Counted from the first letter of the stretch, positions 34,925 to 42,712 are shown. The stretch: 64,000 nucleotides of DNA from Cellulomonas sp. P24 (GCF_024704385.1 NZ_JAJDFX010000002.1:3720001-3784000); one strand, 5' to 3'. The notes: generated by a model not told the origin, from the sequence alone. Made by a program: numbers and translations.

Positions 34925-35227
34925 GTGACGTCCAATCGCTCACTCGCAGCATCAATCGCGGCCAACGAGTCCTGGTCGAACACCGCTGACCGATCCGCCC
35001 GCACCGCACCGGCTCGCGCCGCACTCATGGCCCGTTTCGAGCGCGAGGTCGACCCGGACGGCACGCTGCCGCCCACGGAGCGCGCCCGCCGCGCCGAGCA
35101 CAAGCGCAAGGCGTACTTCGGCAGGCTCGCGCTCAAGAGCGCCAAGGCGCGCCGAGCCCGATCTGTAGTCGCCGAGGGTGAGGCCGCTGAGGCCGAGCTT
35201 GAGGTCCTGGGCGGTGGCGCTGCGTGA
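34925..35227 (+). CDS. Small basic element protein
   Basis: A 100-residue protein. Its C-terminal two thirds (MARFEREVDPDGTLPPTERARRAEHKRKAYF, then LALKSAKARRAR) resemble a short conserved protein found in actinobacterial phages and integrated elements, of unknown function. It is Arg/Ala-rich and helical and might bind nucleic acid. The GTG at 34925 is preceded by GGGAGA. Its stop overlaps the next start (GTGA). Its place after int could suit an excisionase, but no helix-turn-helix is evident. Confidence 0.65.
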   Translation: MTSNRSLAASIAANESWSNTADRSARTAPARAALMARFEREVDPDGTLPPTERARRAEHKRKAYFGRLALKSAKARRARSVVAEGEAAEAELEVLGGGAA

Positions 35228-35556
35228 ACGCCCCCAGGGAACGAGAAAGCCGCCCTGGCGGGGGCGGCTCCTCACTTCATGCGGCGAACCCCATCGTACT
35301 CCGTGAGGCTGTCGAGGCGCTTGCGGACGACCTCGGGTGGTACGAGGCCGGCGTGATGCACGGCATCGCGATGGGACGCCAGCAGGTTGTGGACGAGTGG
35401 CACGCCGTCCGTGCTGACGGCGGTCGGGTGGCACGGATGATCGCCCAGACCGAGCCGTACGACCAGCTTGCCGACCGACGCGGTCAGCACGACCGGGCTG
35501 TGGCCGCCCGCGCACTGCTCGCCGAACGCGGGATCACTCCGGCGGTGAGCGCATGA
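35224..35556 (+). CDS. Hypothetical element protein
   Basis: A 110-residue protein with no recognised family. The body (VLREAVEALADDLGWYEAGVMHGIAMGRQQVVDEWHAVRADGG...) is mostly helical. The first about 20 codons are Gly/Arg-rich and are overlapped by a 7-bp hairpin (AGCCGCC 35248-35254 with GGCGGCT 35263-35269), so the true start could be further in. The annotated GTG overlaps the upstream stop, and the stop overlaps the next ATG (ATGA), making a coupled chain. Confidence 0.55.
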   Translation: MNAPRERESRPGGGGSSLHAANPIVLREAVEALADDLGWYEAGVMHGIAMGRQQVVDEWHAVRADGGRVARMIAQTEPYDQLADRRGQHDRAVAARALLAERGITPAVSA

Positions 35557-36965
35557 GCGTCGACCCGTACCTCGAGCTCGTCATTCCGCTTGAGGACCCT
35601 CCGGGCGATCATCTCCCCGACGCCTCAAGGCTGGTCGCCGTACCGGCGTGGCCACGCGTGACCGAGCCGGGCACCGTACCGGTCGAGACGATCGCCGCGC
35701 GGCACGCTGTCGAGGCCACGGAAGGGGCGCGACTGCTCGACGACGTCGAGACGTTCCTCTCGCGGTTCGTGGTCTACCCCGGCGATGCCGAGCGGATCGC
35801 GCACGTGCTGTGGATCGGTCACACATGGTTCATGGATGCGTGGGAGTCGACGCCGCGGATCGCGTTCCTGAGCCCTGAGCCGGGGTCGGGAAAGTCCCGG
35901 GCGCTCGAGGTCACCGAACCGCTGGTTCCGCGGCCGGTGCACGCCGTGAACACCACGCCCGCGTACCTGTTCCGCAAGGTCTCCGACGTCGCCGGCGTGC
36001 CGACGATCCTCTACGACGAGATCGATACGGTGTTCGGTCCCAAGGCGAAGGACAACGAGGACGTCCGCGGGATGCTCAATGCGGGGCACCGCAAGGGCGC
36101 CGTGGCCGGACGGTGCGTGATCCGCGGCAAGATCGTCGAGACCGAGGAGCTGCCCGCGTACTGCGCCGTAGCCCTGGCAGGCCTCGACGACCTGCCCGAC
36201 ACGATCATGACGCGATCGGTCGTCGTGCGGATGCGTCGGCGCGCACCGGGTGAGCAGGTCGAACCGTGGCGCCTGCGGATCAACGGCCCGGACGCCCAGG
36301 CGCTCGGAGACCGACTGCTCGAGTGGTCGAACGCCAACGCGCACCGCCTCGGGATCTCCTGGCCCGACATGCCGGAGGGCATCGAGGACCGCAACGCCGA
36401 CGTCTGGGAGGCGCTGCTCGCCGTCGCCGACCTCGCGGGCGGCACCTGGCCCGACCTCGCGCGGCGTAGCGCTGTAGCGCTTGTAGCGGATACCCGGGGT
36501 CGCACGGTAAGCCTCGGCGTGACTCTCCTGCGAGACCTGCGGACCGTGTTCGTCGAAGCGCGGGCCGACAAGCTGTCGACGGAGACGATCCTCGACGCCT
36601 TGGTCGAGATGGATGAGTCGCCGTGGGGTGACCTGCGAGGCAAGCCTCTGGACGCGCGCGGGCTCGCCCGCCGGCTCGCGAAGTACGACGTCAAACCCAA
36701 GAACGTGAGGATCGACGGCAAGATCCCCAAGGGCTACGACGCGGCCGACCTCGCCGACTCGTGGGCGCGGTATCTCACACCTCAGTTCTCAGATACCCCC
36801 CCTAGGTATGTAGAGGTGGGGGATGACAATTCGGCCGTGGCACGGCAGGAATCCGCTACAGCCGCTACGCCGCTACACGACCTCACGTGCTCGGTCTGCC
36901 TCTCGCCGATGTTCGACCTCGGAGACGGCGCCACAACGCACCCGAATTGCGAGGCGACCTCATGA
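35553..36965 (+). CDS. DUF3631-type P-loop ATPase (putative replication helicase/primase partner)
   Basis: A 470-residue protein. It has a Walker A loop PEPGSGKSRALE (GSGKS at about 111-115) and Walker B ILYDEIDTVF (about 152-161). The region DNEDVRGMLNAGHRKGAVAGRCV is typical of DUF3631 proteins in phages and integrated elements. The C-terminus carries a small zinc-ribbon-like set (CSVCLSP, then HPNC). Related proteins are thought to act in element replication; that role is inferred here. It overlaps its neighbours by 4 bp at both ends. Confidence 0.8.
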   Translation: MSVDPYLELVIPLEDPPGDHLPDASRLVAVPAWPRVTEPGTVPVETIAARHAVEATEGARLLDDVETFLSRFVVYPGDAERIAHVLWIGHTWFMDAWESTPRIAFLSPEPGSGKSRALEVTEPLVPRPVHAVNTTPAYLFRKVSDVAGVPTILYDEIDTVFGPKAKDNEDVRGMLNAGHRKGAVAGRCVIRGKIVETEELPAYCAVALAGLDDLPDTIMTRSVVVRMRRRAPGEQVEPWRLRINGPDAQALGDRLLEWSNANAHRLGISWPDMPEGIEDRNADVWEALLAVADLAGGTWPDLARRSAVALVADTRGRTVSLGVTLLRDLRTVFVEARADKLSTETILDALVEMDESPWGDLRGKPLDARGLARRLAKYDVKPKNVRIDGKIPKGYDAADLADSWARYLTPQFSDTPPRYVEVGDDNSAVARQESATAATPLHDLTCSVCLSPMFDLGDGATTHPNCEATS

Positions 36966-37228
36966 CCACCCGCGCCGAGTTCCACACGCGGCTGGTCGTG
37001 CTCGCCGAGGCCGGGCATCCGACCCCATGCGTCGCAACTCGCACGAGCTGGTGGGTCAGCGACCTTCCCGACGACCAGGCGCGCGCCGTCGCAGAGTGCA
37101 CCACCTGCGCCGTCCTGGGCCTCTGCGGGTCGTTCATCGACGCCAATCCGGAGCCCGCCGGGGTATACGCCGCGCGTACACCCATCGACCGCAACCCCCG
37201 CAAGCCCCGACAGGAGACCGCCGCGTGA
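36962..37228 (+). CDS. WhiB-like protein
   Basis: An 88-residue protein with four cysteines in the WhiB pattern: C23, C46, C49 and C55 (Cx22C-x2-C-x5-C in CTTCAVLGLC). After them comes GVYAA in place of the usual G(I/V)WGG turn. WhiB proteins bind a 4Fe-4S cluster and work with the region 4 surface of the primary sigma factor. A WhiB-like protein inside an element lodged in sigA is therefore notable. It is preceded and followed by 4-bp stop/start overlaps. Confidence 0.75.
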   Translation: MTTRAEFHTRLVVLAEAGHPTPCVATRTSWWVSDLPDDQARAVAECTTCAVLGLCGSFIDANPEPAGVYAARTPIDRNPRKPRQETAA

Positions 37229-37326
37229 ACCTCTACCTCTACCCCTACCCGTGCCCGTGCACGGAAGACCCCTTCGGCGCCGATCTCCCCCCTGCCCGTT
37301 TCCACGCCGCCACCGAGGAGGTCTGA
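37225..37326 (+). CDS. Possible 33-residue coupled peptide
   Basis: A GTG overlapping the WhiB-like stop (GTGA) opens a 33-codon frame, beginning VNLYLYPYPCPCTEDPF, that ends at 37326. Only the overlap, and the fact that it fills the gap, support it. No family is recognised. Confidence 0.35.
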   Translation: MNLYLYPYPCPCTEDPFGADLPPARFHAATEEV

Positions 37327-37327
37327 C

Positions 37328-37378
37328 ATGGTCAGCCCGCTCGTCAACTGCAACGCGATCGCGGTGTTCCTGCGATGA
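37328..37378 (+). CDS. Possible 16-residue leader-type peptide
   Basis: An ATG two bases after the previous stop, with GGAGG about 9 nt upstream, opens MVSPLVNCNAIAVFLR. Its stop overlaps the ATG of the next gene (ATGA). It may serve only to couple translation. Confidence 0.35.
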   Translation: MVSPLVNCNAIAVFLR

Positions 37379-38061
37379 GCCGGACGATTCCCAAGGCGAG
37401 GCGCGGGGAGCTGGCCGAGCTCGTCCGGCTCTGGTACCTGAATCATGAGCAGTTCGCGCACGCGGGCCTCGCTCGCGAGTTCGACCAGCTCGACGTTCCG
37501 CCGTTCCGGGTCACCAAGTCAGGCACGCCACAAGATCCGCTCTTCACAGTTCGCCCGCAGACGCTGGGCGATGACGAGCTGGGCGGCGTCGTCCTGTACC
37601 GCTCGACCGCTCTCGCTCGGGTCGCGTCCTGGCATTCCTGGTCCGCTTCCTACGACGAGGCCCGAAAGCACGCCGTGCGGGTGCGGACCTTCGAGATGAA
37701 TCGCCACATCCGTCGCGTCTCAGACCAGCACATGCGCGGGAACAAGAGCGAGCCGTACACCCTCTCAATTCCGTACTGGGTGAACAAGCTCGAGCCATTC
37801 GGCATCCTCCGAACCCGGACCACCCCGAAGCGAGCCCACGCCGCGGGACTGCGCTGGGTGCTCGATGCCCACGCGTCCAACAACATGTTCTACAAGTTGC
37901 CCGAGCACATGAACTACGAGTGGTACTTCACAAGCCCGGACCGTCTGCCCGCGAAGCTCGTCACCGTTTTCACCAACACCAGCCTCATGGACGTTCGGGA
38001 ACCGACGCCGGACGAGCTGGCGAGATTCCCCACCAGGACGAACCGGGAGACCGCGTCATGA
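37375..38061 (+). CDS. Hypothetical element protein, 228 residues
   Basis: A soluble protein of unknown family with a basic start (MSRTIPKARRGELAELVRLWY) and an aromatic, charged middle (SWHSWSASYDEARKHAVRV; YWVNKLEPFGILRTRTTPKRAH). No catalytic motif is recognised. Codon use is slightly less GC-rich than in the core genome, consistent with foreign origin. The ATG overlaps the upstream stop, and its stop overlaps the next ATG. Confidence 0.65.
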   Translation: MSRTIPKARRGELAELVRLWYLNHEQFAHAGLAREFDQLDVPPFRVTKSGTPQDPLFTVRPQTLGDDELGGVVLYRSTALARVASWHSWSASYDEARKHAVRVRTFEMNRHIRRVSDQHMRGNKSEPYTLSIPYWVNKLEPFGILRTRTTPKRAHAAGLRWVLDAHASNNMFYKLPEHMNYEWYFTSPDRLPAKLVTVFTNTSLMDVREPTPDELARFPTRTNRETAS

Positions 38062-38504
38062 CCACCCGCACCACTATCGCCCAGACACCCGAGGCACAGA
38101 TACTCGGCGTCGACCGACCCGTCGCCGCCATCGTGGCCACCCGGGGCCGCCGGGTGACCGTGTGCTGCCCGTATTGCGGGCAGCTGCACGATCACGTCGT
38201 CGAGACTCCCGGCCGAGCCGAACGGCACGCCCCGGGCTGCGGCTTGACCCTCGCCGGCACGCAGCGTGTCACCGGCTACACGTTCACCGTGCCAACAACG
38301 AAGCAGGAGAAGGAGAACTCGATGCCAACCGAACGTACCGCGCAACTCGACATCGCGAGTGCCGTGTTCGCCGCCGCCGCCCGCGCTGTCCTGCCGCCCG
38401 ACCGAGCCGTCCTCCTCGAGAGCGCGATCGACCCGGCCAAGTTCCTCACCCCCGAGGGCGCCGTCGACACCGCCAACATCGCCGCGTTCCTCGCTCTCTT
38501 CTGA
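38058..38504 (+). CDS. Element protein with zinc-ribbon-like motif
   Basis: A 148-residue protein. CCPYCGQLHDHVV (about 36-48) followed by HAPGC (57-61) forms a plausible zinc-binding site. The C-terminal about 60 residues (TAQLDIASAVFAAAARAVLPPDRAVLLESAIDP...) are Ala-rich and helical, separated by a Lys/Glu linker. Function unknown. An internal ATG near the linker could allow a shorter product. The ATG at 38058 overlaps the upstream stop. Confidence 0.6.
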   Translation: MTTRTTIAQTPEAQILGVDRPVAAIVATRGRRVTVCCPYCGQLHDHVVETPGRAERHAPGCGLTLAGTQRVTGYTFTVPTTKQEKENSMPTERTAQLDIASAVFAAAARAVLPPDRAVLLESAIDPAKFLTPEGAVDTANIAAFLALF

Positions 38505-38534
38505 CCGCTCCACCCAACCCTGAAAGGCACTCAC

Positions 38535-38813
38535 ATGACCACCACACCGCTCGACAAGACCGGGCAGCTCGACGCAGCCCAGCTCACCGACGCCGCGCGT
38601 CACCTCGCCGCCCAGCTCGCCGCTGGCACCGACCCCGCGGCCGCGCTCGCCACCGCGGCCCGGAACAACGGGACGGCTGCGGTGGAGGTTGCCCGCGCGG
38701 CCGCCACCATGCTCCGCGCGGCTGCCGATGCGGCCGACTTGCCCACCACACCCAGCACCCGCGCTGGGCGCGCCTTGTTCGCGAAGACTCACACCACCGG
38801 AGGCACCAAGTGA
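38535..38813 (+). CDS. Small Ala-rich element protein
   Basis: A 92-residue protein, MTTTPLDKTGQLDAAQL..., very rich in Ala and Thr and predicted helical. GAAAGG lies 7 nt before the ATG. Its stop overlaps the next start (GTGA). No family is recognised. Confidence 0.6.
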   Translation: MTTTPLDKTGQLDAAQLTDAARHLAAQLAAGTDPAAALATAARNNGTAAVEVARAAATMLRAAADAADLPTTPSTRAGRALFAKTHTTGGTK

Positions 38814-39935
38814 CCACGACCACCAAGCCGATCCGCGCCGCCCTCGACCAGATCCCCGGCTACACGCAGGCCGTCACCGCGAAAGCGACGCTCGCCAGGT
38901 GGACGATCCCGGCCCTGCCCGTGGACGCCGCCACCGAGGCCCTGTGGGCAGCCGCCCGGCGCGGTGACCCGGAGCCGCCGCCCGAGCTGGGGGCGATGTA
39001 CGCGCAACAGGCGACGACCGCGCACGGCCTACGGGACGCCTTCGCGGCGATCCGCGACGCCCGCGCCGAGGCAACCGCAGGGGTCGACGAGGCTGTGCAC
39101 GCACACCCTGACCGCGCACTCGCGTACCTCACCGCGCGCCTCGACGAGGTGATCGCAGTCGTCCGCGACGTCGATGACCGCCTGCCTGCCACGGTCGACG
39201 CCGAGGCTGCCGTCCGCGCAGGTGGGTCGGCCCTCGACGCCTGGAAGCTACTGGCCGCCGCGGTCGAGGACTACGACGAGATCCGCACCGTCCAGTGGGA
39301 CGTCGTGCGCCGCGCCAGCCGGCCCGACCATCTGACCGACATCACGCAACTGCGCACGGCATGGCTGAGGACCGGCCTCCTCGCAGACGGCCTGGACTAC
39401 GAGAATGCCTGGGTGGATCGTCGGGCCGTGGCCGCCGGAGCCACCCTCGAGGCCGGTTCCGACGGGGCGCTCAACTGGCTGGCGAACGACACCTACCGGC
39501 CCGTCATCAACCCCCCACCCCCGTCTGTCCTCCTGGCTCCCCCAGGGGGCCGACCTGCGGACGTATCCGGGCCTAGAGGCCGCAGACGCAGCGCGCGTCA
39601 CCTGGCTGCTCGGCTGCAAGCCGTTGCCCTGGCCATCGACCAACGACGCCCGCACCTGGTGGCCGACACCCGACCGCGCCGCGTACCTGCGGTGGGCCGC
39701 CACCACGGCCCGGCCATGGGTCCCGACAGTCGAGCAGCTCGCCATCGCCGACGCCACCGGCCTCGCCGCGACGACCCGACTTGGCACTCGCGACCGTCTG
39801 CCGACGGCCTCCACACTCACCGCCGCCGCTTCCGCGCTCATCGAGCACCGCCGCGCCACCGGAGCCACCGAAGTCGCCGAAGTCAGCGGAGTCGCCGGGG
39901 TCACCAAGGTCAGCCGAAGAGATCGAGTGGCCTGA
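38810..39935 (+). pseudogene. Hypothetical element protein, frameshifted in a C run
   Basis: The first frame encodes about 235 residues (VTTTTKPIRAALDQIPGYTQ..., later RAWLRTGLLADGLDYENAWVD-like text) up to YRPVINP. At 39511-39516 there is a run of six C. With one C fewer the reading continues as LSSWLPQGADLRTYPGLEAAD and on to the stop at 39935, with well-ordered codon use throughout. The joined product would be about 375 residues. It has no recognised domain. A tail of imperfect GTC/GAAGTC repeats (TEVAEVSGVAGVTKV) ends it. The break is probably an indel error. Confidence 0.6.
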
Positions 39936-40483
39936 CCGAGACCTGACCGTCGCCGGGGGGGAGGGGTGAGGGAGCCCGTCCCCCGGGGGTAAGGAGCCAC
40001 GGAGAGGTGCTGCTGACTCTGGCGCGTACGGGTTCCGGTTGTCGCGGTCGTGGTCATACCTGGAGCCGCTAGAGATGGTGTGAAGGCCGAATCGACCCGC
40101 CGGGGTCACGAATGACCGGGGCACGCTGCTCGCCCCTCGGGCACCCTTGTGGTTTCCTGTAGTCGTTACGAATTTGCACCGCTGACCTGCGGGAACGCAA
40201 CGAGCTGGAACGACCGCCCTTGTGGGCCGACGAAGCGGTCCCGCAGGTCATCCGAGGCCACAGGCGAGCTGCGCGGGCCGCAGGCTGGCCACCAAGCGTA
40301 CGTAAGCCCAGAAACTCCAGACCTGTACCCGGCCCGAGCCGCAGCATCTCTCCGGGGCGGCTTACCTCTGGGGGGAGGGGCTCTGGTACCCCCTTGGGCC
40401 GATCATGCGAGCTCGGTCAGATGAGGCCAGGGTGCAACGCGCTTGCCCGGACAGGTCTCGACCAGCCAACAGTGGATCGTGCG
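39936..40483. other. 548-bp structured noncoding region of the element
   Basis: No convincing gene. It contains a G-rich tract and CCCCCGGGGG at about 39980. A 12-bp perfect inverted repeat (TGACCTGCGGGA at 40183-40194, complement at 40239-40250) encloses a smaller GCCC-TTGT-GGGC hairpin. Several short GGGGC/GCCCC stems lie near 40118-40135. It separates the rightward and leftward gene sets, so an origin, packaging site or structured RNA is possible. None can be shown from sequence. Confidence 0.45.
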
Positions 40484-40954
40484 TCAGCACATGTCGTAGC
40501 GCCAGGCTCCATCCTCGACGCGCCACGGCTGCCCGAGGACATCGATGTTGTGGTCGGAGTAGGTGTAGCTCGCTACGCCGCTATCCCCATTGACCGTGAC
40601 CTCGACCGTCTCGAGTGTGGGGATGGCGTCCTTGTAGACCAGCTGCACGGCCATGAGGTTGCCGGTGTAAGTCGACAAGTCCGTCTTCGCCGCGCACCGT
40701 GCTGAGAGCGTCGCAAAGGCCTCGGTCGCGTCACCGGCGAAGAAGGCAGCCGAGTACGCGCGGACGGCCGCATCGAGCGAGGCTTCATCGAGCGTCGGGA
40801 GTGCCGATGGCGCGACAGTCTCGACAGGAGCGGCAGTTTGAACAGGTGTCTCCTTGCTCGTCTCCGTCAAGTTTGACGTCGGCGCGGACTCGATGCTGCA
40901 TCCTGCGATGAGCAAGACGGGTAGAACGACGGTGAGTCGGGTAATACGTTTCAC
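40484..40954 (-). CDS. Putative lipoprotein carried by the element
   Basis: A 156-residue protein with a clear lipoprotein signal (VKRITRLTVVLPVLLIAGC, C19), a Thr/Pro/Val-rich linker, then a small domain (TLDEASLDAAVRAYSAAFFAGDATEAFATLSARC...) resembling NTF2-like folds. The GTG at 40954 has AAGGAG 7 nt upstream. Codon use is less GC-biased than in neighbouring core genes. A surface or superinfection-exclusion role would be typical for prophage lipoproteins, but there is no direct evidence. Confidence 0.75.
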   Translation of the reverse strand: MKRITRLTVVLPVLLIAGCSIESAPTSNLTETSKETPVQTAAPVETVAPSALPTLDEASLDAAVRAYSAAFFAGDATEAFATLSARCAAKTDLSTYTGNLMAVQLVYKDAIPTLETVEVTVNGDSGVASYTYSDHNIDVLGQPWRVEDGAWRYDMC

Positions 40955-41092
40955 GTGAACGCTCCTTGGTGCAATCAACGGACGTTTCGGCCTTGCCCTG
41001 CTCGTGTCTGCTCCGTGGCCGACATCATGCTCTCGTGCACCACTGCACCGCCCTCAACCCAACCGGGCCAGGGGCCGCGCTGTGGGTGGAGG

Positions 41093-41767
41093 TTAGAGCC
41101 GGGACAGCAGCTCTGCTTTTTTCGCCTCGAACTCCTCGTCTGTGACCACGCCGGCGTCGCGCAGCTTGCCGAGCCGCTCGAGCAGCACGATCGGATCGTC
41201 GCCGCCGGCCGTGGCTTGCGCGCTCGCGGCCGCGGGGTGGATCCCTTCGTACTGCACTGTGGAGGTCGACGCCCGCACCTGGAGCCGTTCGCGCTCGGCG
41301 TGGGCGGCGGCGTTGATGGCCCGGACGCCCTCCCGGTGGTCGGGCACGTCTTCGATCGAGACGCGCTCGTCGCCCGCCGCGCGCCGGACCGTCAGGGTGA
41401 TCGTCCCCAAGCCGCGCGCCTTCTGCTGGAACGACTGGGAGGCGTCCACGTCGTAGAGCTCGTGGATCGGGACCTGCTGGGATCGCGAGTGCAGCGTGCC
41501 CTTCTCGAAGAAGAGGTACTTGGCCGTGAGGCGGTAGCGGCCGACGCCGACGCCCGTCAGCGGCTTGCCGGTCGCCTGCCACAGAGTGTCTGGATCGGTC
41601 ACCACGGCGGCGGGCGTCGCCTCGACGTGTGACCGTCTAGAGGGCGCCTTCTTCGCCGGTTGTGCCGCGGGGACCTGCTCGAGCTGCTCGGTCCACTGGG
41701 CGCCGTCCCACCAGCGGAGCAGTCCTGATCCGGCGGGGTCGGGGTGCCAACTCGGGGGTGTGCTCAT
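41093..41767 (-). CDS. DUF2510 / SHOCT domain protein
   Basis: A 224-residue protein. The N-terminal DUF2510 motif is WHPDPAGSGLLRWWDGAQWTE. A PH-like middle domain follows (YRLTAKYLFFEKGTLHSRSQQVPIHELYDVD), then a C-terminal SHOCT helix pair (LERLGKLRDAGVVTDEEFEAKKAELLSRL). SHOCT domains mediate oligomerisation and are often C-terminal. The ATG at 41767 has a strong AGGAGG. The upstream leader contains GAAGATCTTC (41833-41842) and GGGGTGGACCCC (41801-41812) palindromes, then the hairpin array. An in-frame open stretch reaches 42265 but is not coding in character. Confidence 0.85.
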   Translation of the reverse strand: MSTPPSWHPDPAGSGLLRWWDGAQWTEQLEQVPAAQPAKKAPSRRSHVEATPAAVVTDPDTLWQATGKPLTGVGVGRYRLTAKYLFFEKGTLHSRSQQVPIHELYDVDASQSFQQKARGLGTITLTVRRAAGDERVSIEDVPDHREGVRAINAAAHAERERLQVRASTSTVQYEGIHPAAASAQATAGGDDPIVLLERLGKLRDAGVVTDEEFEAKKAELLSRL

Positions 41768-41907
41768 GTCTTCTGTACCTCCTACGACGGGAGCGCTTTC
41801 GGGGTGGACCCCGAGGCGTTCGATCTCACTGGGAAGATCTTCGATCCGGTCGACACCGCGAGCGTATCGGCGGCACGGCCACCAGGGCGGCGAATGCATG
41901 GCGCAGA

Positions 41908-41924
41908 GCGGCGCTCGTGCGTTC
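41908..41924. repeat. Left flanking 17-bp direct repeat of the hairpin array
   Basis: GCGGCGCTCGTGCGTTC, repeated exactly at 42296-42312. Confidence 0.85.
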
Positions 41925-41926
41925 GC

Positions 41927-42291
41927 GGGTGTCCGGCTGCCGGACACCCTTGGGGTACTCGCTGATCGAGTACCCCCGGGACATGCGACCGTCGCATACC
42001 CCGGGGGTCTCCACTGAGCGGAGGCCCCCGGGGCGTCCACGGCCATGGACGCCCCGGGGGCACGCGCTGAACGCGTACCCCCAAGGGTGTCTGTCAGACA
42101 GACACCCGATGACGTACGCCAGGCGTACCCCAGGGGTGTCGGTAGTGGCGACACCCCAGAACTCACCGACACCCTGTCGGTCAGTAGGGCTCTGAACTCA
42201 CGGACATCTTGTCCAGGGGTAGACACGAGACGCCCACCCGATGACGTCAGCAGTGCTGACCCCATCGGGGGTACGCACTTCTGCGCACCCC
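41927..42291. repeat. Array of about 13 different hairpins with mostly 26-bp spacing
   Basis: Consecutive inverted repeats centred near 41938, 41964, 41990, 42016, 42043, 42069, 42096, 42121, 42145, 42173, 42208, 42253 and 42279. Clear examples: GGGTGTCCGG/CCGGACACCC (41927-41949), GGGGTACTCG/CGAGTACCCC (41952-41976), a 15-bp stem at 42025-42039/42046-42060, GGGTGTCTG/CAGACACCC (42085-42107), GGGGTGTCG/CGACACCCC (42133-42157). The outer GGGGT/ACCCC pairs recur while inner arms differ, each arm matched by its own complement. The units at 42173 and 42208 are weaker and share GAACTCAC. The period is not a multiple of three, so it is not a protein repeat. Function unknown. Confidence 0.85.
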
Positions 42292-42295
42292 TGGG

Positions 42296-42312
42296 GCGGC
42301 GCTCGTGCGTTC
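42296..42312. repeat. Right flanking 17-bp direct repeat of the hairpin array
   Basis: Second copy of GCGGCGCTCGTGCGTTC, 388 bp from the first. Confidence 0.85.
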
Positions 42313-42325
42313 AGGGGTGAGGCGC

Positions 42326-42712
42326 TCAGTGCGTCGTCGGCTCCGGACCGAGCAGCAGCAGGTCCACCGCGTCGGCGATGTCGTCGGCGGATACGTCGGG
42401 GCTCACAAGGATGACCCCGAGGCGCCGCACGAGGGCGACGGCGACCGCGAGCTCCTCGACCTCGACGACGATGACCCCGAGCGCCCGCAGGGCGTCGAGG
42501 GGATCGTCCGCGCTGCGGATGGGCTTGGTTTCGTTCTCCCGCTCGCGGAAGTCACACACGCCGCTCGGCAGCACGAGGGCGTGCATGGTCCGACCGCCGC
42601 AGGTGCGGCAGACGAGTACACGATTGTGCGTGACGGTCGTGGCGTAGCGGGCAACCTTACGGACGTTGCCGCAGGTGCAGCACAGGGCGTCGATCTCGGT
42701 CCTGGTGCTCAT
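42326..42712 (-). CDS. Zinc-ribbon element protein of unknown function
   Basis: A 128-residue protein. Two CxxC knuckles (CCTCGNVRKV and CRTCGGRTMHAL) about 24 residues apart form a zinc ribbon. A C-terminal acidic/Val-rich part (DALRALGVIVVEVEELAVAVAL...) follows. The ATG at 42712 has GAGGAG 7 nt upstream. It is the first gene inside attR and reads toward the hairpin array. No family function is known to me. Confidence 0.7.
   Translation of the reverse strand: MSTRTEIDALCCTCGNVRKVARYATTVTHNRVLVCRTCGGRTMHALVLPSGVCDFRERENETKPIRSADDPLDALRALGVIVVEVEELAVAVALVRRLGVILVSPDVSADDIADAVDLLLLGPEPTTH

Noticed and set aside
34811-34990. 59-codon frame after the integrase as an excisionase gene
   Set aside because: It has no clear RBS and no helix-turn-helix, and it overlaps the better supported gene at 34925 in another frame.
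34925-39935. Actinomycete ICE (AICE)
   Set aside because: No FtsK/TraB-type transfer gene or RepSA-type initiator is recognisable in the 9.1 kb.
39960-40000. cos site at the C/G-rich palindrome
   Set aside because: The position would suit a satellite, but no terminase or helper-phage sequence is available for comparison. Kept only as a possibility in the intergenic entry.
40160-40480. Possible coding remnant (LRERNELERPPLWADEAV...) in the element intergenic region
   Set aside because: It has no ATG/GTG start or RBS after the stop at 40160, and the downstream codons look non-coding. It could be a gene remnant but is not supportable.
41093-42265. Open minus-strand frame running from the DUF2510/SHOCT gene back through the hairpin array
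   Set aside because: It is open because of high GC. The peptide over the array follows the palindromes, the array period is not a multiple of three, and a strong AGGAGG marks the ATG at 41767 as the start.
41927-42291. CRISPR array
   Set aside because: Units have no constant repeat sequence, the period is about 26 bp with every unit palindromic, and no cas gene is in the window.
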